A stretch of DNA of 64,000 nucleotides. Origin: an uncultured Spirochaetia bacterium. GTDB taxonomy: Bacteria > Spirochaetota > Spirochaetia > SZUA-6 > Bin103. The position numbers and the translations under genes are program-made. Shown here one piece after another: positions 44,130 to 52,926 of the stretch (position 1 is its first letter; each line of letters begins with the position of its first letter). The notes below the pieces were generated by a model. The model made no database searches and was not told where the DNA came from. It saw nothing but the letters and a program-made list of their open reading frames with translations. Location of the stretch: contig CATQHW010000005.1 in assembly GCA_958296075.1 (NCBI GenBank), positions 1 to 64,000 of the forward strand, in the 5' to 3' direction.

Positions 44130-45923
44130 CTACGAAGACGCGGTCTCCAGCACGGCGCGGATGCGCCGCACGCCCGCCGAGGACGACTGCTCCTTGACGA
44201 TGCGGAACCGGCCCAGCTCGCCGGTGCGCCGCGCGTGCGGGCCGCCGCACACCTCTTGGGAATAGCCGCCGATCGAGTAGACCTTCACGTCCTTCTGATA
44301 CTTCTCCCCGAACAGGGCGATGGCGCCGCCGTCCAGGGCTTCCTGCAGCTTCATTACCTGCATGCTGATCGGCAGATCATCGCCGATCCGGTCGTTCACG
44401 GCGGCCTGGACGCGCTCGATCTCTTCCGGGGACATCGGCTTGCCGTGTGAGAAATCGAACCGCAGCCGTTCGGCCGTGATGTTGCTTCCCTTCTGCTGCA
44501 CGTGCGCTCCCAGCTCGTCGCGCAGCGCCTGATGCAGCAGGTGCGTCGCGGTGTGCAGCCGCTGCACCGACTCGCTGGCGTCGGCCAATCCGCCCTTGAA
44601 AGTCTTGTCCGCGCCGGCCTTCGACCGCTTCTGGTGCTCGGCGTACTCCCGGTCGAATCCTGGGCGATCCACGGTCAGACCGTGCTCGCCGGCCAGCTCC
44701 GCCGTGATTTCCAGCGGGAACCCGAACGTGTCGTAGAGACGGAAGGCGACGTCGCCGGGGATCACCTGATCGGCGCGTTCCAGCAGGCGCGGCAGCACCT
44801 TCTGCAGCTCGGCCTCGCCCTTGGTCAGCGCGGTGGAGAAGCGCCGTTCCTCCCGCGACAGCTCGCTCAGGATCGTGCCCCCGAGTTCGGCGAGCTGCGG
44901 GTAGGCGCCGGCGTACTGGTCGATGACGCTCTCGGCGGTGGCGCGCAGCATCTCTCCCGGCATGTCGAGCTTGCGCCCGTGGCGGATGGCGCGGCGAATG
45001 AGCCGGCGCAGCACGTAGCCCTGGCCCAGATTGGAGGGGGTGATGCCGGCATCGTCGCCGAGCATGAAGACGGCGGCGCGCACGTGATCGACGACGATGC
45101 GGATCGACCGGTCGCGCTCGGCATCCTCTCCATAGGCGGCGCGGGCCTGGCCGGCGGCGGTGGCGACGATCGGGGACAGGACGTCGACGTCGTAGACGCT
45201 GGCCGCGCCCTGCAGTACCGCGGCGGTGCGCTCCACGCCCATGCCGGTGTCCACGCACTGCTGCTGCAGGGGCACGAAGCGGCCTTCGCGCGTCTTGTCG
45301 TACTGCATGAAGACGTCGTTCCAGATCTCCAGGTGGCGGTCGCCGTTGCCCGGCGTACGGCCGTCATCGCCGGCGTCGGGATACAGATCGACGTACATCT
45401 CCGTGGTGGGGCCGCACGGACCGGTCTGGCCGGCCGGTCCCCACCAGTTGTCGTCCTCGAGGAAGTGGACGTGATCCTCGGCGATGCCGAGCGATCGCCA
45501 GGCGGACGCCGCCTCGTCGTCGCGGGGTACCGTGTCGTTGCCGGCGAAACAGGTCACGTGCAGGTGTTCGACCGGAAAGCCCAGCCAGCGGCTGTCGGTG
45601 AGGAACTCGTAGCTCAGCTCGATCGCCCCCTGCTTGAAGTAGTCCCCGAGCGACCAGTTGCCCAGCATCTCGATCAGCGTCAGATGCGACTGGTCGCCGA
45701 CCAAGTCGATGTCGATCGTGCGAATGCACTTCTGCACGTTGACCAGCCGTCGTCCCGACGGATGCGGAGCGCCAAGCACGTACGGAACCAGCGGGTGCAC
45801 GCCGGCCATCACGAACAACGCCGTGGGGTCGTTCTCCGGGATCAGAGAATGGTTGGGAATGCGCGCGTGACCCCTGGACTCGAAAAAGGCCAAGTAGGTG
45901 TTACGGAGCTCGTCGACCTTCAT
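44130..45923 (-). CDS. alaS: Alanyl-tRNA synthetase without C-Ala domain
   Basis: Charges tRNA-Ala. The ATG at 45923 gives about 597 residues, whereas most bacterial AlaRS proteins have 870-890. The catalytic domain (PLVPYVLGAPHPSGRRL, GPCGPTTEMYVDL, GMGVERTAAVLQG) and the editing domain (HTATHLLHQALRDELG and CGGPHARRTGELG, with the zinc residues HxxxH and CxxxH) are complete. The protein ends at the editing domain, so the C-terminal dimerisation/C-Ala domain is absent. Short forms of this size are known from Treponema and Borrelia, which supports a spirochaete origin. Confidence 0.95.
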   Translation of the reverse strand: MKVDELRNTYLAFFESRGHARIPNHSLIPENDPTALFVMAGVHPLVPYVLGAPHPSGRRLVNVQKCIRTIDIDLVGDQSHLTLIEMLGNWSLGDYFKQGAIELSYEFLTDSRWLGFPVEHLHVTCFAGNDTVPRDDEAASAWRSLGIAEDHVHFLEDDNWWGPAGQTGPCGPTTEMYVDLYPDAGDDGRTPGNGDRHLEIWNDVFMQYDKTREGRFVPLQQQCVDTGMGVERTAAVLQGAASVYDVDVLSPIVATAAGQARAAYGEDAERDRSIRIVVDHVRAAVFMLGDDAGITPSNLGQGYVLRRLIRRAIRHGRKLDMPGEMLRATAESVIDQYAGAYPQLAELGGTILSELSREERRFSTALTKGEAELQKVLPRLLERADQVIPGDVAFRLYDTFGFPLEITAELAGEHGLTVDRPGFDREYAEHQKRSKAGADKTFKGGLADASESVQRLHTATHLLHQALRDELGAHVQQKGSNITAERLRFDFSHGKPMSPEEIERVQAAVNDRIGDDLPISMQVMKLQEALDGGAIALFGEKYQKDVKVYSIGGYSQEVCGGPHARRTGELGRFRIVKEQSSSAGVRRIRAVLETASS

Positions 45924-46045
45924 AGGGGACCGTGGCATATCTTGGGCGCGGGCGGCAAGCGCGCCGACGCGGAGCGCGTGGACCTCCATACGGGACGCGG
46001 TCTGGGGACTTTCATCCGCGCAAACCGGACGCTGGCGGCGCCCGT

Positions 46046-46576
46046 TCAGAAGAGCGGCTCGACCGTCTCCTCCGCCTCCGGCGTGAGCAGGTCCGGGAAC
46101 ACGTAGACGATGCCGCCGCCGTTCTTGCGCACGCGCAGCTCCGCGTGTCCTCTGGCGACCAAGTCGTCGAGACACGCCTTGGATTCGTCCAGGCCGTACT
46201 CGCCGCCCACCGCGATCTGGGTCGGCGTGACCATGCCGCCGTGCGTCCGGGCCGCGCGCAGGATCACGGTCTCGATCGGGTCCGTGGCGGTCGCCGGCTT
46301 GACGGGGGCGATCGGGGCTTGACGGGGCGGCACGGGCGTGCTCGCGGCGGGCGCAAGGCGGTTCGGGACCGGACCCGGCAGGCGCCGCTCGGTCTCCGCG
46401 TCGACCATGCCGGGAATCGTGAACAGGTCGATGATGTTGCCGATCCCGAACAGGCCCCAGGTGCAGAGCCACAGGATGCCCGTGCCGATCCGTCCCAGGT
46501 AGAACCGATGTATCCCCGAGACGCCGAACAGGCAGAGCGCCCACAGCAGATAAGCGGTGCCCCGTGAGTAGCTCAT
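46046..46576 (-). CDS. TM2-domain protein with C-terminal winged-helix-like region
   Basis: The N-terminal 60 residues are a TM2 domain: LLWALCLFGVSGIHRFYLGR, then GILWLCTWGLFGIGNIID. A Pro/Ala linker follows. Residues about 100-176 form a small alpha-beta region (IETVILRAARTHGGMVTPTQ, RKNGGGIVYVFPDLL) that looks like a winged helix, common in TM2 proteins of unknown function. Length 176. It ends about 120 bases upstream of alaS and is probably in the same transcript as asnS. Confidence 0.75.
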   Translation of the reverse strand: MSYSRGTAYLLWALCLFGVSGIHRFYLGRIGTGILWLCTWGLFGIGNIIDLFTIPGMVDAETERRLPGPVPNRLAPAASTPVPPRQAPIAPVKPATATDPIETVILRAARTHGGMVTPTQIAVGGEYGLDESKACLDDLVARGHAELRVRKNGGGIVYVFPDLLTPEAEETVEPLF

Positions 46577-46597
46577 GCCGCGCGTGTCCTGGATAGG

Positions 46598-47911
46598 CTA
46601 AGGGTACAACCGTTGCAGCGTGCGGGGAAACGCGATCGCCTCCCGAACGTGGGAGATGCCGGCGATCCACGCCAGAGTCCGCTCCAGGCCGATGCCGAAG
46701 CCCGCGTGCGGCACCGATCCGAAGCGGCGCAGGTCCAGGTACCACTCGTAGGCGCCGGCGGCCAGATCGTGCGCCTCCAGCGCGGCGACCAGCGCGTCGA
46801 GGTCGTCTTCGCGCTGCGAGCCGCCGGCGATCTCGCCGTAGCCCTCCGGCGCCAGCAGGTCGGAGCAGAGCACCTTGGCCGGGTCGGCGGGATGGCCCTT
46901 CATGTAGAACGCCTTGGCCGCGCGCGGGTAGTCGGTCACGAACACGGGGCGGTCGAAGCTGCGGCTGACGGCCGTCTCTTCGTCCGCGCCCAGGTCGTCG
47001 CCGAGCCGCATGTCCGCGCCCGACTCCTGCGCGATGCGGACCGCCTCCTCGTAGGCGATGCGCGGAAACGGGCGGCCGAGCCGCGCCAGCGGCGCGGTGT
47101 CGCGCTGCAGCGCGGCCAACTCCGGTTCGCAGCGGTCCAGCACGTGCTCGACCACCGCCAGCACCAAGGCTTCCTGGAGCTCCATGTTCGCGTCGCTGTC
47201 GGCGAAGGCGACCTCTGCCTCGAGCATCCAGAACTCGCTCAGGTGACGCCGAGTCTTGGACTTCTCCGCGCGAAACGTGGGGCCGAAGTTGTACACCCGG
47301 CCGAGCGCCAGACAGGCCGCCTCCAGATAGAGCTGGCCGGTCTGCGCCAGATGCGCCTCACCCAGATCGTAGTAGGGCAGCGTGAACAGCGACGACGCGC
47401 TTTCGCCGACCGCGCCGGTGATGATCGGCGTGTCGACCAGCACGAAACCACGCCGGTCGAAGAAGCCGTGCATGGCGGCGCGGACTTCGCTGCGCAGCCG
47501 CATCAGCGCCTCCTGCCGGCGCGATCGCAGCCACAGGTGGCGGTGGGCCAGCAAGAAGTCGACGCCGTGCGCCTTGTTGGCGATCGGATAGTCGGCCGCC
47601 GGCTCCTGCACGACCTGCATGGTGCGCAGCTGCAGCTCGTAGCCGCCGGCCGCGCGCGGTTCCGCGCGTACCGTGCCGCGCGCGATGAGGCTCGACTCGA
47701 GCGGGAGCCGGGCCGCGCGGGCGAACGAATCGGCATCGGTCTCGCCGTCAATCGCCGTGGCCTGGATGCGTCCGGTGCCGTCGCGAAGCTGCAGGAACAG
47801 GATGCGCCCCTTGGAGCGGGCGTTGTACAGCCAGCCGGCCAGCTCCACGGCGAGGCCGTCGTAGGCGCCAATGTCCCGGACGGCGACGCGGGGCGGCGCG
47901 CCGCCGCTCAT
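46598..47911 (-). CDS. asnS: Asparaginyl-tRNA synthetase
   Basis: Class IIb synthetase for tRNA-Asn. ATG 47911 gives 437 residues: an OB-fold anticodon domain (VELAGWLYNARSKGRILFLQ), motif 2 (NFGPTFRAEKSKTRRHLSEF, WMLEAE), and motif 3 (GFGIGLERTLAWI). The length is normal for the short bacterial form. The start codon overlaps the stop of the FliG-N gene by 4 bases. Its presence means Asn-tRNA can be made directly. Confidence 0.95.
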   Translation of the reverse strand: MSGGAPPRVAVRDIGAYDGLAVELAGWLYNARSKGRILFLQLRDGTGRIQATAIDGETDADSFARAARLPLESSLIARGTVRAEPRAAGGYELQLRTMQVVQEPAADYPIANKAHGVDFLLAHRHLWLRSRRQEALMRLRSEVRAAMHGFFDRRGFVLVDTPIITGAVGESASSLFTLPYYDLGEAHLAQTGQLYLEAACLALGRVYNFGPTFRAEKSKTRRHLSEFWMLEAEVAFADSDANMELQEALVLAVVEHVLDRCEPELAALQRDTAPLARLGRPFPRIAYEEAVRIAQESGADMRLGDDLGADEETAVSRSFDRPVFVTDYPRAAKAFYMKGHPADPAKVLCSDLLAPEGYGEIAGGSQREDDLDALVAALEAHDLAAGAYEWYLDLRRFGSVPHAGFGIGLERTLAWIAGISHVREAIAFPRTLQRLYP

Positions 47912-48306
47912 GAGAGCGCGGTCCCGATACGGCTCATCAGCCGATCGGCATGGCCGGCGTCGAAAGCGCCGGTGAGCAGGCGGCGGGCGGCGTCGGCGCC
48001 GCCGGTCGCCGTGGCGCGGACGCCGGCGGCGCGGACGCCGTACTCCTGCACGACCCGGCGCGCGTCGCGCGGGTCGACGGCGTCGACCCGAACGATCGCG
48101 CGGCACAGCTCCTCGATCTCGTGCGCGTCGAGCTGGCGCAGGACGTCCGCCGCGGCGGCCGGGTCGATCAGCAGCAGGAAGAGGGCGGCGCGCTCGTAGC
48201 CGGCATCGCGCGCTTCGTCCTTGGCCCGGTGGGCCAGCTCGCCGGGCGTCGGCGTGTGGGTCGGCGGACGGGCGGGCGGGGCGGCCTGCCCGGGCGATGG
48301 GGTCAC
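47908..48306 (-). CDS. Stand-alone FliG N-domain-like protein
   Basis: A 132-residue product whose residues about 25-125 match the fold and residue pattern of the FliG N-terminal domain: ERAALFLLLIDPAAAADVLR, LDAHEIEELCRAI, RRLLTGAFDAGHADRLMSRI. FliG's middle and C-terminal domains, which contact FliM and the stator, are absent. The first 25 residues are Pro- and Thr-rich. It overlaps asnS by 4 bases. It may interact with FliF or have left the motor altogether. No other flagellar gene is in the window. Confidence 0.6.
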   Translation of the reverse strand: MTPSPGQAAPPARPPTHTPTPGELAHRAKDEARDAGYERAALFLLLIDPAAAADVLRQLDAHEIEELCRAIVRVDAVDPRDARRVVQEYGVRAAGVRATATGGADAARRLLTGAFDAGHADRLMSRIGTALS

Positions 48307-48360
48307 GGGAGCAACCGACTGTAGTCAGCCGCCGTCCACGCGGTCAAACACGCGATCCCG

Positions 48361-48380
48361 GTACCGGCTAGTCCCGGTAC
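48361..48380. terminator. Palindromic hairpin at the end of the phospholipase-like gene
   Basis: GTACCGG-CTAGTC-CCGGTAC is a perfect 7-pair stem with a 6-base loop. It spans the stop codon of the minus-strand gene. There is no T tract, so a terminator role is only possible. Confidence 0.3.
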
Positions 48381-49363
48381 TGGGCGTCGAGCAGGTCGGC
48401 GACCGGCAGTGGGTCGCAGATCGACGGGGCGCAGCGGTCGCCGTTCCGGGTGAGGTTCAGGCCGTGGTCGCCCACGGCCTGCGCGGCGGCGACGAAACCG
48501 GCGCGGCGGTGCGCGGCGGTGAGCACCGCCGCCAGCATCGGCTCGACTTCCCGCAACGCCTGCTCGAACAGGTCGAAGACGCTGGCGGTCGAAGCGTCGG
48601 CGCCGTCGCAGGGGTGGCGCCAGCGGCGGTGCGTCTCGTTGGCCCAGTCGACGGAGCGGTCGACCGCGGCCGGATGGAAGAGCGCCAGCCGACGCCGGCC
48701 GGCCCCTTCGCGGCGCTCCAGCTCCCGCGCCCGGCGCCGGAACTCCGGATGGCGCGGGTCGGTGGCGGCGTAGAAGCGCAGCGCGTCGCGGTAGGCGTTG
48801 GCGACGCGCGCGGGGTCGGTGGCCGGATCGTGGGCGCGCGGGTAGACCTCGGCGATCGCCGCGACCAGACCGGCGCGCAGGCCGGCCGGCAGCTCCCCGC
48901 CCAGGCGCACGCCGGAAAGGAAGTCGATCCGCGTCACGCCGCCGCGCAGTCGCTCGGCCAGCAGCACGTCCAGCACGCGCTCCAGAAAGGCGTGGCAGCG
49001 CCGCAGGCGCCGCGTGGCCGGCTGCGAGGGCACCATCCAGCCGGCGTGGTAGACGACATACGGGTGCCAGCAGCGGTCCAGGGCCGCGTGCGTGGCCATG
49101 CCGGCGGCGAACGCCGCGCTCTCGGCGGACGGCGGCGCGTGCCGCAGAAAGGCGGCGACCAGGCTGCCGAAGCGGGTGCGGTGCATCAGCGGCCCGAAGC
49201 GGAACCCGTGCGGGCGCGTCCGCAGGGCGTGGTAGAACAGGTCCGGCCCCTGCGCGCCCAGCCGCAGGGCGTTGCCGGCGGCGGCGAGCAGCCGCTCGCC
49301 ACCGGGACCGAGGCGTCGAACCGCCTCCTCGGCGAACAGCAGGTGAGAAACGTGAGCGGGCAT
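48368..49363 (-). CDS. Zinc-dependent phospholipase C-like protein
   Basis: The 331 residues show the family pattern: MPAHVSHLLFAEEAV, LGAQGPDLFYHALRTRP, then AAGMATHAALDRCWHPYVVYH, whose histidines and aspartates would coordinate zinc. There is no signal peptide, so the protein is probably cytoplasmic, unlike secreted phospholipases C. Similar intracellular proteins of unknown function occur in Treponema and clostridia. The substrate is not known. It lies upstream of the FliG-N gene on the same strand, 62 bases away. Confidence 0.72.
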   Translation of the reverse strand: MPAHVSHLLFAEEAVRRLGPGGERLLAAAGNALRLGAQGPDLFYHALRTRPHGFRFGPLMHRTRFGSLVAAFLRHAPPSAESAAFAAGMATHAALDRCWHPYVVYHAGWMVPSQPATRRLRRCHAFLERVLDVLLAERLRGGVTRIDFLSGVRLGGELPAGLRAGLVAAIAEVYPRAHDPATDPARVANAYRDALRFYAATDPRHPEFRRRARELERREGAGRRRLALFHPAAVDRSVDWANETHRRWRHPCDGADASTASVFDLFEQALREVEPMLAAVLTAAHRRAGFVAAAQAVGDHGLNLTRNGDRCAPSICDPLPVADLLDAQYRD

Positions 49364-49374
49364 GGCGGGTGGTA

Positions 49375-49403
49375 TTGTCTGCGATCCGCAGGGATGGTAG
49401 AAA
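49375..49403 (+). promoter_or_regulatory. Putative promoter of tRNA-Phe
   Basis: TTGTCT at 49375-49380 and TAGAAA at 49398-49403 are separated by 17 bases. Transcription would begin about 4-6 bases before the tRNA. Confidence 0.45.
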
Positions 49404-49412
49404 CTCTCCGAC

Positions 49413-49485
49413 GCCGCTGTAGCTCAGTTGGTAGAGCAAGGGACTGAAAATCCCTGTGTCAACAGTTCGATTCTGTTCGGCGGCA
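49413..49485 (+). tRNA. tRNA-Phe (GAA)
   Basis: A 73-base cloverleaf. Acceptor GCCGCTG pairs with CGGCGGC (one G-U), the D stem is GCTC/GAGC, the anticodon stem is AGGGA/TCCCT with loop CTGAAAA (anticodon GAA at 49446-49448), and the T arm is ACAG-TTCGATT-CTGT. The 3' CCA is not encoded. Confidence 0.95.
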
Positions 49486-49512
49486 TCGGGCCGGGCGCCG
49501 GCCGCGCTCCGC

Positions 49513-50232
49513 TCAGCCGCGCCGCCAAGCGTAAGGACCGCTCAGGTAGCCGGCCGGGTCGCCCGGTGGGGCTGCGTAGACGTACGCCAGCAACTCCTCG
49601 GCGGCGGTCTCGGCCGGCAGCGCCGACTCCAGATCGATGCGCTCGGCGAACGCCGCCGCCGCCACGCGGGTTCCAGCGCTCCCGTACAGCCATACCTCAT
49701 AGGCCGCGAATGGCCCGGAGACGGCCAGCTCGTCCGCCTCGATCGTGACGTCGATCGCCTCCGCCCACTGTCGCGCCGCGCCGCCGGTGCTCCCGGCGAT
49801 CTGAAAGCCGACTTCGGCGATCTGGCCGCCGGCATCCTGCACGATCACCCGATAGATGCCGGCCGGCACGCCTTCGCCCTCCGGCATCGCCAGCGCCGTC
49901 GACCCGATCCAGATGCCGACGGCGGATCGATCGATCACCCAGTCCTGCGGCGTCAGCCGCCAGAACAGTTGCGCCTGGTCGTTCATCACGAACAGGGCTT
50001 CCAGGTCCTCCAGGCCGTCGGCGTCGCTCACCCGTGCGAACACGGTCAAGGTCTCGTAGGTGCGTCCCAGGCGGAGATCCTCGAACACCACGCGCTTCCA
50101 GAACAGCTCGTGCGCCTCGGGAGCGGCGGCCTCGCACGCCGCCAGCAGGCAGAGCGGACCCAGGACGATCGCGGTGAGGAGCGCAGCGCCGCCGGCCCGG
50201 CGCCGCCCGCCGGCGCTAGCCGGCCAGCGCAT
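49513..50232 (-). CDS. Hypothetical lipoprotein
   Basis: The 239-residue product has a signal peptide with lipobox LLAAC near residue 33. The mature part is mostly beta and contains RLGRTYETLTVFARVSDADG and WRLTPQDWVIDRS, with no recognised domain. A Fn3- or Ig-like fold is possible but unproven. Its start overlaps the end of hisC by 17 bases on the same strand, so the two are probably co-transcribed. No function is suggested by the neighbour. Confidence 0.6.
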   Translation of the reverse strand: MRWPASAGGRRRAGGAALLTAIVLGPLCLLAACEAAAPEAHELFWKRVVFEDLRLGRTYETLTVFARVSDADGLEDLEALFVMNDQAQLFWRLTPQDWVIDRSAVGIWIGSTALAMPEGEGVPAGIYRVIVQDAGGQIAEVGFQIAGSTGGAARQWAEAIDVTIEADELAVSGPFAAYEVWLYGSAGTRVAAAAFAERIDLESALPAETAAEELLAYVYAAPPGDPAGYLSGPYAWRRG

Positions 50233-51325
50233 CGGCCAGCGCGGCCAGCAACAGGCGGTTGTCCGCCGCGGTGCCGATGGTGATCCGCAGCCAGGAAGCG
50301 AGCGCCGCGGGCCGGGTCCAGCAGCGCACGACGACGCCGCGGCGCAGCAGGGCGTCGGCCACCGCAGGCGCCCGGTCGCCGGCGCGCACCATGATGAAGT
50401 TGGTGTGCGTGGGCGTGAACGTCAGCCCCAATGCGTCGAAGCCGGCGGCGAGCTGCTCCTTGCCGTCGCGGTTGACCTGCAGGGTGAGCCGCCGGAACTC
50501 CTCGTCTCCGGCCGCCGCCAAGCCGGCCGCCTGCGCCACGATCGACAGATCGAACGGGGGGCGTACCCGGTGCATCAGCTCGATCGCCCGCGGGTCGCCG
50601 TAGGCGAAGCCGAAGCGCACTCCGGCCAGGCCGTGGCTCTTGGAGAAGGTGCGGACCGCCAGCAGGTTCGCCGCGCCGCCGCGCACCAGCGCGGCGGTGT
50701 CCGGCCGCAGCGCCGGATCGGCGAAGTCGGCATACGCCTCGTCGTGGATCAGCAGCACGTCATCCGGCAGCGCGTCCCACAGCTCGGCGAAGCGGCGGCG
50801 GTCGATCAACGTGCCGGTCGGATTGTTGGGGTTGCAGAGGAAGACCGCCTTGGTCGCCGCCGACACATTGCTCAGGATTGCGTCGATGTCGATCGCCATG
50901 CCGTCCATGGCCGCCCGGACGACGCGCGCGCCCATCGTCCGGGCGACGATCTCGTACATGCTGAAGGTGATCTCCGGCACGATCACCTCGTCTTCTCGGT
51001 CGAGGAACGCCATCGCCGCCGCGAGCAGCAGCGCGTCGGAGCCGTTGCCGGCGATCAGGTGGTCCGGGGTGAGTCCCAGGATGGCAGCGAACCGCCCGCG
51101 CACCCGCCGCGCGCTCGATTCCACATAGCGGTGGGCGCCGCCGAGCGCGGCGCTGATCGCTTCGACCGCGGCCGGAGAGGCGCCCAGCGGGTTCTCGTTG
51201 GAGGCCAGCTTGATCACGTCGTCCCTGCCGGACTCCTCGATCGCCTCTTCCAGAGACTTGCCTGGAACGTACGGGGCGATGTCTAGCACGGATGGGTTGG
51301 CCCGCCGGTAGGGATCGAACGGCAT
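50216..51325 (-). CDS. hisC: Histidinol-phosphate aminotransferase
   Basis: PLP enzyme of histidine biosynthesis. The 369-residue protein has LASNENPLGASPAAVEAI, NPNNPTGTLIDR, DEAYADFAD, and the PLP lysine in FSKSHGLAGVRFGF. A broad-specificity aromatic aminotransferase is an alternative because hisB is distant. It is divergent from argR, with a 75-base gap that holds a TTGACA box and a palindrome. Confidence 0.9.
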   Translation of the reverse strand: MPFDPYRRANPSVLDIAPYVPGKSLEEAIEESGRDDVIKLASNENPLGASPAAVEAISAALGGAHRYVESSARRVRGRFAAILGLTPDHLIAGNGSDALLLAAAMAFLDREDEVIVPEITFSMYEIVARTMGARVVRAAMDGMAIDIDAILSNVSAATKAVFLCNPNNPTGTLIDRRRFAELWDALPDDVLLIHDEAYADFADPALRPDTAALVRGGAANLLAVRTFSKSHGLAGVRFGFAYGDPRAIELMHRVRPPFDLSIVAQAAGLAAAGDEEFRRLTLQVNRDGKEQLAAGFDALGLTFTPTHTNFIMVRAGDRAPAVADALLRRGVVVRCWTRPAALASWLRITIGTAADNRLLLAALADALAG

Positions 51326-51380
51326 GGGCTTGACGCTATCCGATTCCCGGTCCGCAGGTCATGCCCCGGCGCTCCCAGTG

Positions 51381-51406
51381 TTGACACAGAATGCAATATC
51401 ATGCAT
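51381..51406 (+). promoter_or_regulatory. Putative argR promoter and ARG-like palindrome
   Basis: TTGACA (51381-51386) is followed by the AT-rich palindrome ATGCA-ATATCA-TGCAT (51391-51406), which contains the ATG at 51401. Its size and AT richness resemble an ARG box, but it is not a match to the TNTGAATWWWWATTCANA consensus. Use of the next in-frame ATG, 51416, would place the palindrome in the leader. Confidence 0.35.
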
Positions 51407-51895
51407 GACTATGCTATGCGCGACCGGAGACTCAGGTTGGCCGCGATCCGCAGGATCATCAGCCGCGGCGTCACCACGCAGCAGGAAGAGCTGCTGGCGG
51501 CGCTGGCGCGCGACGGCTTCACCGTGACGCAGTCGACCCTTTCGCGCGATCTGCGCGACCTGCGCGTGGCGCGCGTGCCGGACGGAGAGCACGGCTACCG
51601 ATACGGATTCGCGGACGCGGAGCCGATGGCGGGATCGTTTTCCGGGCTGGTGAACGACCTCAAGAGCGGACTGGTGGAGATGGTCTTTTCCGGCAACCTG
51701 CTGGTCGTGCGCACCCTGCCGGGACACGCCAGCAGCGTGGCGCGCGCCCTCGACAACCTGCCGATCGACGAGTTGGCGGGAACGATCGCCGGTGACGACA
51801 CCGTCCTGGCGGTGCTGCGCGAGGGCGTCGACCGCGATCAGTGTCTGCGCGGTCTGGGCGCGGTGGTGCCGGGCGTGGCGGGGTTGTCGCGGTGA
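51401..51895 (+). CDS. argR: Arginine repressor ArgR
   Basis: Hexameric regulator that represses arginine genes when arginine is bound. The 164 residues (or 159 from ATG 51416) have the N-terminal winged helix with TTQQEELLAALARDGFTVTQ and STLSRDLRDLRV, and a C-terminal oligomerisation/arginine-binding domain with LDNLPIDELAGTIAGDDTVL. It leads the arginine operon: the argC start overlaps its stop by 4 bases (GTGA). Autoregulation is expected. Confidence 0.93.
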   Translation: MHDYAMRDRRLRLAAIRRIISRGVTTQQEELLAALARDGFTVTQSTLSRDLRDLRVARVPDGEHGYRYGFADAEPMAGSFSGLVNDLKSGLVEMVFSGNLLVVRTLPGHASSVARALDNLPIDELAGTIAGDDTVLAVLREGVDRDQCLRGLGAVVPGVAGLSR

Positions 51896-52926
51896 CGGCG
51901 GCGGTGTTGGGCGCGACCGGCTATGCCGGGTCGACGCTGGCGCGTCTATTGGCGGAGCACCCGGACGTACGGACGCTGCATCTGGCGTCCAGCTCCCGGT
52001 CGGGCGCGCCGGTGGCGGAGGCGGTGCCGGAGCTCTCGCCGCGCGGCTTGGCGGCGGTGCCCGGCGGCGCCCTGATCTCCGTCGATGCGGCGGCCGCGGC
52101 GGACAGCGACGTGGTCTTTTCCGCCCTGCCGCACCTGGAGTCGGCGCGGACGCTCGGGCCGTTTCTGGGCCGCCGCACGGTGGTGGTCGACCTGTCGGCC
52201 GACTTCCGCATCGCCGATCCCGCACGGTTCGCCGCCGCCTACGGTCAGCCGCCGGCGCGGCCCGATCTGCTCGGCGGCGCCGTGTACGGACTGCCGGAGC
52301 GGTACCGCGATCGGCTCCGGTCGGCCGACCTGATCGCCAGTCCGGGCTGCTTTCCCACCGCGGTGCTGCTGCCGCTGCTGCCGGTCCTGGCGGCCGGACT
52401 GGTGCGCGGCCCGATCGTCGCCTGCGCCGTGACCGGGCTCTCCGGCGCCGGCCGCAAGGCGGACGCCGCGTGGACCTTCTGCGACCGCAGCGAGACCGCA
52501 GCCGCCTACAACCCGGGCACCAGCCACCGCCACGTGCCGGAGATGGTCCAGGAGATGGAGGCGGTGCGCACCGGCGCGTCGATCTGGTTCACGCCGCACA
52601 CGGCGCCCATGAAGCGCGGCATCGCCGCCACCGTCACCGCGCCGGCCGCCGCCGGAGCCGGCGCAGATGCGGTGCGCGACGCGCTGCAGGCCGCGTACGC
52701 CGACGCGCCGTTCGTGCGGCTGCTTGCCGACCGGCTGCCGGCCACCGGGGCGGTGTGGGGATCGAACCGCTGCGACATCGCTTGGCGGGTCGACGGCGGC
52801 GCGATCCTGTTGTTCTCGGCGCTCGACAACTTGGTCAAGGGCGCCGCCGGGCAGGCGGTGCAGGCCATGAACCTGCGCATGGGGCTGCCGGAGGCGCGCG
52901 GCCTGCCGGTGCACGGTACGCCATGA
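51892..52926 (+). CDS. argC: N-acetyl-gamma-glutamyl-phosphate reductase
   Basis: NADPH-dependent third step of arginine synthesis. GTG 51892 gives 344 residues with the Rossmann start AAVLGATGYAGSTLARLL, catalytic Cys in ASPGCFPTAVLLPLL, GLSGAGRKADAA and HRHVPEM. It overlaps argR by 4 bases and argB by 4 bases, so translation of the operon is probably coupled. Confidence 0.95.
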   Translation: MTAAVLGATGYAGSTLARLLAEHPDVRTLHLASSSRSGAPVAEAVPELSPRGLAAVPGGALISVDAAAAADSDVVFSALPHLESARTLGPFLGRRTVVVDLSADFRIADPARFAAAYGQPPARPDLLGGAVYGLPERYRDRLRSADLIASPGCFPTAVLLPLLPVLAAGLVRGPIVACAVTGLSGAGRKADAAWTFCDRSETAAAYNPGTSHRHVPEMVQEMEAVRTGASIWFTPHTAPMKRGIAATVTAPAAAGAGADAVRDALQAAYADAPFVRLLADRLPATGAVWGSNRCDIAWRVDGGAILLFSALDNLVKGAAGQAVQAMNLRMGLPEARGLPVHGTP

